In this document: positions 33,161 through 41,691 of the stretch, piece by piece
Layout of the letters: every line of letters begins with the position of its first letter
How positions within the stretch are numbered: the first letter of the stretch is position 1
Made by a program: the position numbers and the translations under genes
Notes under the pieces: model-generated
Databases searched by the model: none
What the model was told of the DNA's origin: nothing
Seen by the model: only the letters and a program-made list of their open reading frames with translations
Assembly: GCF_002198655.1 (NCBI RefSeq)
Contig: NZ_MWLN01000194.1
Span: 20,815-84,814, forward strand
Length of the DNA: 64,000 nt
Direction of reading: 5' to 3'
Source of the DNA: Kineosporia sp. A_224
GTDB taxonomy: Bacteria > Actinomycetota > Actinomycetes > Actinomycetales > Kineosporiaceae

Positions 33161-33870
33161 CCGCCCTCCCGCAGCACGTAGCCGGCCCCGCGGACGGTGT
33201 GCAGCAGCCGCACCGGGTGCCCGTCGTCGATCTTGCGGCGCAGGTAGCCGACGTACACGTCGACGACGTTGGAGGCCGTCCGCGCGTCCAGCCCCCACAC
33301 CGCGTCGAGCAGCCGCTCGCGGGAGAGCACGACCCGCGGGTGCCGGACGAAGTGCTCGAGGAGCCGGAACTCCTGCGTCGTGAGGTCGACCGGTTCGCCG
33401 GCCCGCCGCACCGTCATCGCGGCCGGGTCGAGCTCGAGGTCGGCCAGCCGCAGGACGACGGCACCCGCGGCGTCCGGGGCGTCCGGCCCGGCGGACGTCG
33501 TCCGCCGGCGCAGGAGCGCCCGTACCCGCGCGAGCAGCTCGTCGTGGTCGAACGGCTTGACGAGGTAGTCGTCGGCGCCGGCGTCGAGCCCGGTGACCCG
33601 GTCCCGGACGGCGTCCCGCGCGGTGACCATGAGGATCGCGACGTCGTCCCCCGCCGCGCGGACCCGCCGGCAGATCTCCACGCCGTCGACGCCCGGGAGC
33701 ATGACGTCGAGGACGACGAGGTCGGGCGGGTCGTCGCGGATCGCCGCGAGGCCCGCCGGGCCGTCCGCGGCCACCCGGACCCGGTGCCCGTCGTAGGTGA
33801 GGGCACGCCGGATCGACGCGGCGAGCCGCGTGTCGTCCTCGACGACGAGGACACTCCCCCGGCGGGTCAT
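33157..33870 (-). CDS. OmpR-family response regulator
   Basis: 237 aa. The receiver domain has VVEDD, the phosphoacceptor Asp in LVVLDVMLPGVDG, a conserved Thr (MVTAR) and Lys (YLVKPF). The C-terminal winged helix reads LTTQEFRLLEHFVRHPRVVLSRERLLDAVWG ... VVDVYVGYLRRKID. It resembles PrrA/TcrA-type actinobacterial regulators. The ATG at 33870 lies 8 nt from a TAGCGT -10 box (33879-33884). The start codons of this gene and the divergent CDF gene are only 33 nt apart. Confidence 0.92.
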   Translation of the reverse strand: MTRRGSVLVVEDDTRLAASIRRALTYDGHRVRVAADGPAGLAAIRDDPPDLVVLDVMLPGVDGVEICRRVRAAGDDVAILMVTARDAVRDRVTGLDAGADDYLVKPFDHDELLARVRALLRRRTTSAGPDAPDAAGAVVLRLADLELDPAAMTVRRAGEPVDLTTQEFRLLEHFVRHPRVVLSRERLLDAVWGLDARTASNVVDVYVGYLRRKIDDGHPVRLLHTVRGAGYVLREGG

Positions 33871-33903
33871 GGTCACGGACGCTAGCCGACCTAGCATGCC
33901 TGG

Positions 33904-34890
33904 GTGGGCGCTCAGGGGTACGAGCACGGGCACGAGCACGACGGCACCGACCGCGGGCACGGCGGGGGCGCCGTCGGCGGGCACGCGCACGGCCACAGCC
34001 ACCTGCCGCCGGACGGCGCGCGCGGCCGGCTGGTCGCCGTCCTCGCGGTGTCGGTGACGATCCTCGCGGTCGAGGTCGTCGGGGCCGTCGTCTCGGGCAG
34101 CCTCGCGCTGCTCGCCGATGCCGGGCACGTGCTCACCGACGTCGCCGGGCTCGGGCTCGCCGTCGCCGCGGCGACGCTGGCGCGCCGGCCGGCGACCGAC
34201 CGGCGCACGTGGGGGTTCCGGCGCGCCGAGGTGCTCGCGGCCGCCGCGCAGGCCGCCGTCCTGCTCGCCGTCGGCGTCTTCGTCGTCGTCGAGGCGCTGC
34301 GGCGGCTCGTCGACCCGCCGGCCGTCGACGCGCCGCTCATGCTCGCCTTCGGCGGTGTCGGGCTGCTCGGCAACCTCGTCGGGCTCGCGCTGCTCGTCGG
34401 GCGCCGCGGCGAGAACCTCAACACCCGCGCGGCGTTCCTCGAGGTGCTCAACGACGCGCTGGGCTCGGTCGCCGTCGTCCTCGCGGCGCTCGCGGTCCTC
34501 GCCGGGGGCTGGCTGCGGGCGGACGGCGCCGCCTCCCTCGTCATCGGCCTGCTCATCCTGCCCCGCACGTGGAAGCTCCTGCGGGAGACCGTCGACGTGC
34601 TCCTCGAGACGACCCCGAAGGGCGTCGACCTCGCCGAGGTGCGCAGCCACGTGCTCGGGCTGCCGCACGTGCTCGGTGTCCACGACCTGCACGCCTCGAC
34701 GGTGGCCACCGGCCTGCCGGTGCTCTCCGCGCACGTCGTCGTCGACGACGCCTGCTTCCACGACGGCCACGTCCCGCGGCTGCTCGACGAGGTGCAGGCG
34801 TGCCTCGCCGGGCACTTCGACGTCGAGCACTCGACGTTCCAGTTCGAGTCCGCCGCGCACGCCGACCACGAGCACGCCGCGCACCACTGA
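33904..34890 (+). CDS. CDF-family divalent metal cation exporter
   Basis: 328 aa. A His-rich N-terminus (YEHGHEHDG, HAHGHSH) precedes six membrane helices and a cytoplasmic C-terminal domain (RSHVLGLPHVLGVHDLHASTVATG), ending with another His-rich tail. The metal-site helix II motif is intact (LADAGHVLTDVAGL). In helix V the usual HxxxD appears as LEVLNDALGS, with Glu in place of His, a variant that could alter specificity. It exports Zn2+ or a similar ion in exchange for protons. GTG lies 6 nt after a TAGCAT -10 box (33892-33897); the mRNA is probably leaderless. Confidence 0.92.
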   Translation: MGAQGYEHGHEHDGTDRGHGGGAVGGHAHGHSHLPPDGARGRLVAVLAVSVTILAVEVVGAVVSGSLALLADAGHVLTDVAGLGLAVAAATLARRPATDRRTWGFRRAEVLAAAAQAAVLLAVGVFVVVEALRRLVDPPAVDAPLMLAFGGVGLLGNLVGLALLVGRRGENLNTRAAFLEVLNDALGSVAVVLAALAVLAGGWLRADGAASLVIGLLILPRTWKLLRETVDVLLETTPKGVDLAEVRSHVLGLPHVLGVHDLHASTVATGLPVLSAHVVVDDACFHDGHVPRLLDEVQACLAGHFDVEHSTFQFESAAHADHEHAAHH

Positions 34891-35049
34891 GCGGCCGTCA
34901 CCCGGTGCGGCCGGGACGGCGCGGCCTCACCCGGCCGCCGGGTGACGCGGCGACGCTGCGCGACGGCCGCACGGTGCGCGTTGGGCCGGTCAGGGGTCCC
35001 CCGCCAGGCTGCTGTCACATCCGCGCGGCGGCGACCGACGATGTGAGAC

Positions 35050-35565
35050 GTGAGCACCCCCGCCGAGATCGAGTCGACCGTCACGGTGATGCCGCCCGAC
35101 GTCCTCGACGACCTCACCCGGGCCCAGCTCCAGGACGCCGTCCAGCGGCACGACCCGGTCGTCGACGCGCGCCGGTGGTCGAGGGTGGCGTTCTTCGTCA
35201 TGACCCTCGTCGTGTGGTTCCCGACGATGTGGTCGGGCACCAAGGGCGCCGAGCTCGCCGTCCAGCAGTGGGGTGCCGTCATCGCGCTGACGATCGGGCT
35301 GCACCTCGTGCTCGCGACGGCGAACCGGTTCGCCAAGGAGAACGCCCGCGCGGTCCTGCGACGGGACTCGATCGCCCGCTCGATCCTCGCCGCCGAGCAG
35401 CTCGCCGAGCAGCAGGCCAAGCTCGAGGCGGCGCAGGCCAAGCTCAAGGCCGACATCGACCGCAAGGCCGCGGCCCAGAAGGAGGCCGACGCCAAGGCGA
35501 AGGCCGAGCGCGAGGCCGTCGAGGCGCTCGCCGACGCGATGGCCCAGGTCGCCAGGCAGCCGTAG
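35050..35565 (+). CDS. Membrane protein with C-terminal coiled coil
   Basis: 171 aa. Two membrane helices (RVAFFVMTLVVWFPTMW; AVIALTIGLHLVLA) are followed by a long charged Ala/Lys/Glu helix (AAEQLAEQQAKLEAAQAKLK to the end), a probable coiled coil. The GTG start follows GACGAT by 7 nt. No family is recognised and no operon partner is evident; a hairpin follows immediately. Confidence 0.75.
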   Translation: MSTPAEIESTVTVMPPDVLDDLTRAQLQDAVQRHDPVVDARRWSRVAFFVMTLVVWFPTMWSGTKGAELAVQQWGAVIALTIGLHLVLATANRFAKENARAVLRRDSIARSILAAEQLAEQQAKLEAAQAKLKADIDRKAAAQKEADAKAKAEREAVEALADAMAQVARQP

Positions 35566-35588
35566 GCCGCCCGGCTCGGCCGGGTGGC
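35566..35588. terminator. Hairpin terminator between convergent genes
   Basis: 10-nt arms GCCGCCCGGC and GCCGGGTGGC (one G-U pair) around loop TCG, just past the TAG of the coiled-coil gene and touching the end of the convergent dehydrogenase gene. Confidence 0.6.
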
Positions 35589-36509
35589 TCAGCCGTACGC
35601 GTAGAACCCGCGGCCGCTCTTCTTGCCGAGCAGCCCGGCCTCGACCATCCGGCTCAGCAGCGGCGGCGGTGCGTAGAGCGGCTCCTTGAACTCCTCGTAG
35701 AGGGAGTCGGCGATCGCCTTCGTCGTGTCGAGGCCGATGAGGTCGGTGAGCGCGAGCGGGCCCATCGGGTGCGCGCAGCCCTGGACCATGCCGGTGTCGA
35801 TGTCCTCCGCCGTCGCGTACCCGGACTCGAGCATCCGGACCGCCGAGAGCAGGTACGGCACGAGCAGCGCGTTGACGACGAAGCCGGCCCGGTCGCGGCA
35901 GTGGATGACCTTCTTGGCGAGCACCTGCTCGGCGAACGACTGCGTCCGCCGGACGGTCTCGCCCGAGGTGAGCAGCGACGGCACGAGCTCGACGAGCTTG
36001 AGCACGGGCACCGGGTTGAAGTAGTGCATGCCGACGACGTGCTCGGCACGGCCGGTCGCCATCGCGACCTTCATGATCGGGATGGAGGACGTGTTCGACG
36101 CGAGCAGCGCGTCGGGCCGCTCGACGACGGCGTCCAGGGTGCGGAAGACGGCCACCTTCGCCGCCTCGTCCTCGACGACCGCCTCGACGACGAGGTCGCG
36201 GTCGGCGAGGGCGTCGAGCCCGACGACGACGCGCAGCCGGGAGAGCGTCTCGGCGGCGGCGTCCGCGGTGATCTTCCCGCGTGTGACGCCGCGCTCGACG
36301 GAGGCGCTCACCCGCTTGAGGGCGCGGGCCGCGGCGGCCTCGTCGGCCTCGGCGACGACGACGTCGCAGCCTGCGGCGGCGCAGACCTCGGCGATACCAG
36401 AGCCCATGAGCCCGCCGCCGACGACCCCGACGCGGCGGATGTCGTCCCGGGGGTCGGGAGGGGCGGCAGCGGCGGACGAGGCGGCGGACGTGGCGGCGTC
36501 GACAGTCAT
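35589..36509 (-). CDS. 3-hydroxybutyryl-CoA / 3-hydroxyacyl-CoA dehydrogenase
   Basis: 306 aa. The N-terminal NAD-binding domain (RVGVVGGGLMGSGIAEVCAAAG) has catalytic elements SNTSSIPI and GMHYFNPVPVLKLVEL with the active His. The C-terminal dimer domain includes DRAGFVVNALLVPYL and GCAHPMGPLALTDLIGLD. It oxidises (S)-3-hydroxyacyl-CoA to 3-ketoacyl-CoA with NAD(P)+, in butanoate or beta-oxidation metabolism. ATG 36509 is 8 nt from a TAGCGT -10 box (36518-36523) that overlaps the stop of the upstream monooxygenase gene, so it has its own promoter. Confidence 0.93.
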   Translation of the reverse strand: MTVDAATSAASSAAAAPPDPRDDIRRVGVVGGGLMGSGIAEVCAAAGCDVVVAEADEAAAARALKRVSASVERGVTRGKITADAAAETLSRLRVVVGLDALADRDLVVEAVVEDEAAKVAVFRTLDAVVERPDALLASNTSSIPIMKVAMATGRAEHVVGMHYFNPVPVLKLVELVPSLLTSGETVRRTQSFAEQVLAKKVIHCRDRAGFVVNALLVPYLLSAVRMLESGYATAEDIDTGMVQGCAHPMGPLALTDLIGLDTTKAIADSLYEEFKEPLYAPPPLLSRMVEAGLLGKKSGRGFYAYG

Positions 36510-36520
36510 GGTGCCTGACG

Positions 36521-38020
36521 CTAGCCGAACCGGACGCCCTCGTCGTCCACCCGTCCCCGCCGGAACATGACGCGGTCCCGGACGTAGTTCTGGTGCACCC
36601 GCCACGGCGCCCGGGGCCCTTGCTTGGGCAGCGCGTCGAGGCCGCGCCGGACGTACCCGGACCGCAGGTCGAGCAGCGGCAGCCGCTCGTCGGTCGGCGG
36701 CGGCACGGGGACGACGCGGCGCAGCCCCTTGCGGTCCATGTAGGTGAGCAGGCGGCAGACGTACTCGGCGACGAGGTCGGCCTTGAGCGTCCACGAGGCG
36801 TTCGTGTAGCCGACGGTGAAGGCCAGGTTCGGTACCCCGGTGAGCATCATCGCCTTGTACGCCACCGTCTGCGCGACGTCGACGGGCTCCCCGTCGACGC
36901 TCAGCGCGATGCCGCCGACGGGCAGCAGCACGAGCCCGGTCGCGGTGACGACGACGTCCGCGGGCAGCACCTCGCCGGACGACGTCCGCACCCCCTCGGG
37001 CACGAACGTGTCGACGGTGTCGGTGACGACCGACGCGCGGCCCGACGCGACGGCGCGGAACAGGTCGCCGTCCGGCACGAAGCACAGCCGCTCGTCCCAG
37101 GGCGCGTACCGCGGCGTGAAGTGGGTGGCGACGTCGTACCCCTCGGGCAGCTGGGCGCGCACCCCCTTGAGCAGCAACGACTTCATGAGCTCGGGACGGC
37201 GGCGGCTCACGGCGTACTGGGCCTGGGCGGCGAGGATGTTCTTCCACCGGATCGCCGGGTCGGCGGCCCGCTGCGGCAGGGCACGGCGCAGCAGGCCCGC
37301 GACCGGGTCCCGGCCCGGCAGCGAGAGCACCCACGTCGGCGAGCGCTGGAGCATCGTCACGTGGGCGGCGGTCCCGGCGAGCGCCGGCACGAGGGTCACG
37401 GCGGTCGCCCCGCTGCCGAGGACGACGACCCGCTTGCCGGCGCAGTCGAGCCCGGCCGGCCAGGCCTGCGGGTGGACGACGGTGCCGGCGAAGGTCTCCA
37501 CGCCGGGCAGGTCCGGGGTGTAGCCGGCCCCGTAGTCGTAGTAGCCCGAGCAGATGTAGAGGAACGTGCAGGTGAGCAGGACCTCACCGGCGGGGCCGAG
37601 CACCCGCACCGTCCACCGGGCGTCGGCCCCGGACCAGGACGCGCTGACCACCCGGTGCCCGAACCGGACGAGCCGGTCGACGCCGTAGGCGCGGGCGGTC
37701 TCCACGACGTACTCGCGGATCGAGTCGCCGTCCGCGAGCGCCTTGTCGCCGCGCCACGGCCGGAACGCGTAGCCCAGGGTGTGCATGTCGGAGTCCGAGC
37801 GGACGCCGGGGTAGCGGAAGAGGTCCCAGGTGCCGCCGATGGCCTCGCGGGCCTCGAGGACGGCGAGCGAGCGGCCCGGGTGCGCCGTCCTCAGCCGGCA
37901 GGCGGCGCCGACTCCGGAGAGACCGGCCCCGACGACGAGGACGTCGAGGTGCTCGGGCCGTTGCCCGGGCCCGGGTCGTCCCGGTCCGGCGGCGTCGGAT
38001 CCTGTTGCGGCGTCGGCCAT
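36521..38020 (-). CDS. Flavin-containing (Baeyer-Villiger-type) monooxygenase, EthA-like
   Basis: 499 aa. The FAD site is VVGAGLSGVGAACRL, the NADPH site is VVVLGSGATAVTL, and the segment GGTWDLFRYPGVRSDSDMHTLGY is typical of the EthA-like branch of FAD/NADPH Baeyer-Villiger monooxygenases. It would insert oxygen into ketones or oxidise sulphur groups; the natural substrate is unknown. ATG 38020 is 6 nt from a TAAGGT -10 box (38027-38032). Lying between a 3-hydroxyacyl-CoA dehydrogenase and an ABC importer, it could be part of a catabolic route, but this is inference. Confidence 0.88.
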   Translation of the reverse strand: MADAATGSDAAGPGRPGPGQRPEHLDVLVVGAGLSGVGAACRLRTAHPGRSLAVLEAREAIGGTWDLFRYPGVRSDSDMHTLGYAFRPWRGDKALADGDSIREYVVETARAYGVDRLVRFGHRVVSASWSGADARWTVRVLGPAGEVLLTCTFLYICSGYYDYGAGYTPDLPGVETFAGTVVHPQAWPAGLDCAGKRVVVLGSGATAVTLVPALAGTAAHVTMLQRSPTWVLSLPGRDPVAGLLRRALPQRAADPAIRWKNILAAQAQYAVSRRRPELMKSLLLKGVRAQLPEGYDVATHFTPRYAPWDERLCFVPDGDLFRAVASGRASVVTDTVDTFVPEGVRTSSGEVLPADVVVTATGLVLLPVGGIALSVDGEPVDVAQTVAYKAMMLTGVPNLAFTVGYTNASWTLKADLVAEYVCRLLTYMDRKGLRRVVPVPPPTDERLPLLDLRSGYVRRGLDALPKQGPRAPWRVHQNYVRDRVMFRRGRVDDEGVRFG

Positions 38021-38056
38021 TGCGCCACCTTACGTCCCGGCCGGGGCGACGGGTCG

Positions 38057-39055
38057 CTACCCGACGAGCCCCGCGACGTCCGGGGCCTTCTTCAGGGTGC
38101 CGTAGCGCCGCGCGGCCTTGCCGACGGCCAGCAAGGACTTCTCGTCGAGGCCGACGGGCCAGTCCGGGAGGTTGACGGAGACGGCGACCTCGCGCGGGAT
38201 CTTCGTGTACGTCGTGACGATCTCGCGGACCTGCACCTGGTGGTCCCGCGCGTAGGCGAGGGAGTCGTTGAGCGCGGCGACGAAGCGGTCGAGGACGACC
38301 GGCTGCTTCTCCCGGTACGACTCGGTCGTGAAGTACGCGGCGATCTGCACCTTGGAGTAGGTCTCGGTGAGGTTGTTGAAGAGGATGCGGCCGCCGCCGG
38401 CGACGACCGAGCTGACGAACGGCTCGCTGAGCCAGGCCGCGTCGACCGTGCCCGCCTTGACCGCGGCGGGCATGTCGGGGAACGGCATCGGGACGAAGGT
38501 GACCTTCGACGGGTCGCCACCCGCCTTCTCGACGGCGGCGCTGACGGTGGTGTCGCCGATGTTGTTCAGGGCGTTGACCGCCACCTTGCGACCCTCGAGG
38601 TCCTTGGCCGTCCTGAGCGGCGACCCCTTGCCGACGACGACGCCGTTGACGTCCTTCTTCGGGTCGCCGGTGGAGCTGACGCCGGCCCCGACGGCGATCA
38701 CGTCCGCGCCCTTCTCCCGGGCCGCGAGCAGGGACACGACGTTGCTGAACCCGATGTCCATCTGGCCGGCGAGCACCTTCTCGGCGATCTCGCCGCCGGT
38801 CTGCGCGATGACGGGCTGGACGTCGAGGCCGCGCTGGGCGAAGTAGCCCTTCTGGATCCCCAGGTAGATCGGCGCGACGTCGATGATCGGGATGATCCCG
38901 ACCGAGATCTTGGTGAGCGGCAGGCCGGTCGACGCGCCGGCGCCGATGGTGAGACCGGGGTCCGGCTCGGCGCACCCGGTGAGCAGCCCGGCGAGCAGGG
39001 CCAGCACGGCACCGGCGCCCGCGAGCGCGCGCGGGCGACGGGAGGGTCGAGGCAT
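38057..39055 (-). CDS. NitT/TauT-type ABC substrate-binding lipoprotein (paralogue 1)
   Basis: 332 aa. Lipoprotein signal with lipobox LTGC near residue 28. The mature protein begins KISVGIIPIIDVAPIYLGIQ and has the NMT1/SsuA-like fold (GFSNVVSLLAAREKG; NALNNIGDTT; FNNLTETY). It should deliver a small organic solute to the permeases encoded at 40100-41691. It is strikingly similar to the protein at 42528 over its whole length. GGAGG precedes the ATG. A TTGACG / 17 nt / TACGTT promoter lies just upstream, back to back with the PaaX-type gene. Confidence 0.9.
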   Translation of the reverse strand: MPRPSRRPRALAGAGAVLALLAGLLTGCAEPDPGLTIGAGASTGLPLTKISVGIIPIIDVAPIYLGIQKGYFAQRGLDVQPVIAQTGGEIAEKVLAGQMDIGFSNVVSLLAAREKGADVIAVGAGVSSTGDPKKDVNGVVVGKGSPLRTAKDLEGRKVAVNALNNIGDTTVSAAVEKAGGDPSKVTFVPMPFPDMPAAVKAGTVDAAWLSEPFVSSVVAGGGRILFNNLTETYSKVQIAAYFTTESYREKQPVVLDRFVAALNDSLAYARDHQVQVREIVTTYTKIPREVAVSVNLPDWPVGLDEKSLLAVGKAARRYGTLKKAPDVAGLVG

Positions 39056-39088
39056 GGCGGGCCTCCAGGAGGAGCGGGCGATCAAGCG

Positions 39089-39127
39089 AACGTAGGGCGG
39101 CCTCAGGGCCTCGTCAACGCGAATGCC
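39089..39127 (-). promoter_or_regulatory. Promoter of substrate-binding gene 1 with conserved upstream word
   Basis: Reading the minus strand: GGCATT, then TTGACG (-35, 39112-39117), a 17-nt spacer, and TACGTT (-10, 39089-39094). The GGCATT-N3-GTTGACGA arrangement recurs at the second binding-protein gene, suggesting common control. Confidence 0.65.
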
Positions 39128-39201
39128 CAGGTCAGGGCCGAGAGAGCGACGATCGCCGTGGCAATCTCACGCAGCGCTTGTGGTCGCCTACGATCAGCAT
39201 C

Positions 39202-40080
39202 GTGTCGACGTCCGCCGGACCGGTCCCGGCCCGTGACCCGGTCGTCGGGTCCGTCGGCGCCGCGACCCCCGTCCGGCCCCAGATCGTCCTCTACACCGTC
39301 TTCGGGGACCACCTCGTCGACGACGGCCTCGCCGTCGCGACGAGCAGCCTGCTCGACCTCGCGCGCCGGGTCGGGATCGGCGAGCACGCGATGCGGACGA
39401 CGCTGGCCCGGTTGACCGCGCGGGGCACGCTGACCCGTCTGCGGCGCGGCCGCCAGGCCTACATCGGGCTCAGCGAGCAGGGTCGGCGGACCGTGCTCGA
39501 CGGGCGGGCTCGGGCGCACGCGGACGTCGTCACGACGGACTGGGACGGGGTGTGGACGCTCGTCGCCTTCTCGCTGCCGGACAGCCTGCGCCGCCGTCGC
39601 TACGACCTGCGGGTCCGCCTGGAGTGGGCCGGCTTCGGGGTCGCCCAGGGCGGGCTGTGGGTGTGCCCGCGCGACGTCGACGTCGAGGCGGTGCTCGGCG
39701 AGGTCGACCTCGAGGGTCTCGACCTCCACGACCGGGTCCGGGCCTTCCGCGCGACGACCCTCTCGCCGACCCGGGTCTCCCGGATGGTCGCCGAGGCCTA
39801 CCCGCTGGAGGCGCTCGCCGCCGGGTACGTGGCCTTCGAGCAGCGCTGGACGGGCACCCTGGACGACCCCGGGCCGGTGGACCCGTTGGCCCGCAGGGCG
39901 CTGCTCGCGGCCGACTGGTCACGCGTCGTGCGGCGCGACCCGCGCCTGCCGGTGGAGCTGCTGCCGGCGGACTGGCCTGCCGCGCGGGCGCAGACCCTGT
40001 TCCGCGACCTCGTCGACCGGCTCACGGGGCCTTCGCGACGGCAGGCGCAGCTCGACCTGGACACCGTGCCGCAGCCGTGA
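39202..40080 (+). CDS. PaaX-family transcriptional regulator (paralogue 2)
   Basis: 292 aa. PaaX-like order: winged helix (VLYTVFGDHLVDDGLAVATSSLLDLARRVGIGEHAMRTTLARLTARG), central DGVWTLVAFSLPDSLRRRRYDLRVRLEWAGFGVAQGGLWV, and C-terminal LLPADWPAARAQTLFRDLVDRL. GTG lies 7 nt after a TACGAT -10 box (39189-39194). It is divergent from the first binding-protein gene of the ABC importer, and convergent with the importer's distal permease gene, so it is the obvious candidate regulator of that importer. Its likely effector is a CoA thioester, by analogy with PaaX. Confidence 0.87.
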   Translation: MSTSAGPVPARDPVVGSVGAATPVRPQIVLYTVFGDHLVDDGLAVATSSLLDLARRVGIGEHAMRTTLARLTARGTLTRLRRGRQAYIGLSEQGRRTVLDGRARAHADVVTTDWDGVWTLVAFSLPDSLRRRRYDLRVRLEWAGFGVAQGGLWVCPRDVDVEAVLGEVDLEGLDLHDRVRAFRATTLSPTRVSRMVAEAYPLEALAAGYVAFEQRWTGTLDDPGPVDPLARRALLAADWSRVVRRDPRLPVELLPADWPAARAQTLFRDLVDRLTGPSRRQAQLDLDTVPQP

Positions 40081-40099
40081 GCCGGCGGTGAGCCGTCCG

Positions 40100-40897
40100 T
40101 CAGCCGCCGCTGCGGTGCGCCGAGCGGATGCCCTCGTACCAGCGCAGCACCCGGGCCTCGACGACCCGGAAGACCCAGGCGAGGGTGACCCCGAGCAGCC
40201 CGAGCACGATGATGCCGGTCCACATCTGCGGCACGGCGAACGTCCGCTGGAACTGCACGACCGTGAACCCGATCCCGTTGCTCGCCGCGAACATCTCGCT
40301 GATGACCATGAGGATGATCCCGACCGACAGCGCCTGCCGCAGGCCCGTCATGATCTGCGGGCTCGCGGACCGCAGGACGAGCGAGCGGACCCGCCCGGGG
40401 CCGCGGATGCCGTAGCTGCGGCAGGTGTCGGCCAGCACGGGGTCGACGGCGCGGACCCCCTCGACCGTGTTGAGCAGGATCGGCCAGAGGCAGCCGAAGA
40501 CGATGACGAGCACCTTCATGAGGTCGTCGATCCCGGCGACGGCGACGAGCAGCGGCACGGTCGCCGGCGGCGGGACGGCCCGGAAGACCTCGAGCACCGG
40601 TTCGACGAGGGCCCGCAGCACGGGCGACGACCCGATGAGCAGCCCGGCGCCGACGCCGACGACGGCGGCCAGCCCGTACCCCGTGAGCAACCGGGCCAGG
40701 CTCGGCAGCACGTCGGAGACGATGCGCGCGTCGGCGCCGCCCGCGAACCACGTGTCGGGCAGGACGGCGACCACCTCGCGCAGCGGCGGGAAGTAGAAGC
40801 TCTCGCTCCCGTCGCTGGTGACCCACCAGGCCGCGAGGAGGACGGCGGGCAGCGCGACGACCTCCGCCGCACGGCGCAGCCGCGCGCCGACGCTCAC
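40100..40897 (-). CDS. NitT/TauT-type ABC transporter permease
   Basis: 265 aa with about six membrane helices and the SsuC/TauC-type EAA-like loop (DTCRSYGIRGPGRVRSLVLRSASPQIMTGLRQAL). The start GTG at 40897 overlaps the stop of the other permease by 4 nt. It is the last gene of the order ATPase-permease-permease and forms half of the heterodimeric channel. The transported substrate is not predictable. Confidence 0.9.
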   Translation of the reverse strand: MSVGARLRRAAEVVALPAVLLAAWWVTSDGSESFYFPPLREVVAVLPDTWFAGGADARIVSDVLPSLARLLTGYGLAAVVGVGAGLLIGSSPVLRALVEPVLEVFRAVPPPATVPLLVAVAGIDDLMKVLVIVFGCLWPILLNTVEGVRAVDPVLADTCRSYGIRGPGRVRSLVLRSASPQIMTGLRQALSVGIILMVISEMFAASNGIGFTVVQFQRTFAVPQMWTGIIVLGLLGVTLAWVFRVVEARVLRWYEGIRSAHRSGG

Positions 40898-41691
40898 GGC
40901 GCCACCTCACCGCGGACCGAGACGTGCCAGCGCAGCAGGCGTCGTTCGAGCGCGCGGACACCGACGTTGACGACGAGCCCGAGCAGCCCGGTCACCAGGA
41001 CGAGGCCGTAGACGAGGGCCGTGGCGCCCCCGCTCTGCGCCGCGGCGATCTCCCGGCCGAGGCCGGGGCTGCCGATGACGAGCTCGGCGGTGATCGCGAG
41101 GATGAGGGCGACGGCCGCGGCGAGCCGGACGCCGGTCGCGACGTACGGCTGCGCGGTCGGCCAGAGCACGTGACGGACCCGGGCCCAGCGGCCCAGCCCG
41201 TAGGACCGCGCCGTCTGCTCGGCCACCGGGTCGACGTCCGCGACGCCGTACATCGTCTGCACGAGCACCTGCCAGAACGACGCGTAGACGATGAGCAGGA
41301 GCGCCGACCGCAGCTGGGTGCCGAGCACGAGCACGGCGAGCGGGACGAGCGCCACGGAAGGGATCGGCCGCAGGAACTCCACGGTCGAGGCCGTGAGCCG
41401 GCGCAGCCAGGGCACCGAGCCGAGGACGACCCCGACGCTCACGCCGAGAACGACCGCGATCGTGAGCCCCAGCCCCCACTGGACCACGGTCGCGGCGAGC
41501 GCCGCCCGGAACTGCGGCGTCGGCAGCTCGGCGACGAGCGCGCCGAGGATGACCGACAGCGGCGGCAGCACGTCGCCGGGGACGCCGAGAGCGCGCGGCA
41601 GGACCTCCGCGGCAAGGGCGGTCAGGGCCAGGCCGGTCGCCCCCAGCACGACGGTGCGCGGGACCCGCGGCCCGGCCGGCCGGGCGCTCAC
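40894..41691 (-). CDS. NitT/TauT-type ABC transporter permease
   Basis: 265 aa, six membrane helices. The cytoplasmic loop (EQTARSYGLGRWARVRHVLWPTAQPYVATGVRLAAA) contacts the ATPase. GTG at 41691 overlaps the ATPase stop by 4 nt, and its own stop overlaps the next permease start. FLRPIPSVALVPLAVLVLG is characteristic of the SsuC/TauC family. Together with the neighbouring permease it should form the membrane channel. Confidence 0.9.
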   Translation of the reverse strand: MSARPAGPRVPRTVVLGATGLALTALAAEVLPRALGVPGDVLPPLSVILGALVAELPTPQFRAALAATVVQWGLGLTIAVVLGVSVGVVLGSVPWLRRLTASTVEFLRPIPSVALVPLAVLVLGTQLRSALLLIVYASFWQVLVQTMYGVADVDPVAEQTARSYGLGRWARVRHVLWPTAQPYVATGVRLAAAVALILAITAELVIGSPGLGREIAAAQSGGATALVYGLVLVTGLLGLVVNVGVRALERRLLRWHVSVRGEVAP

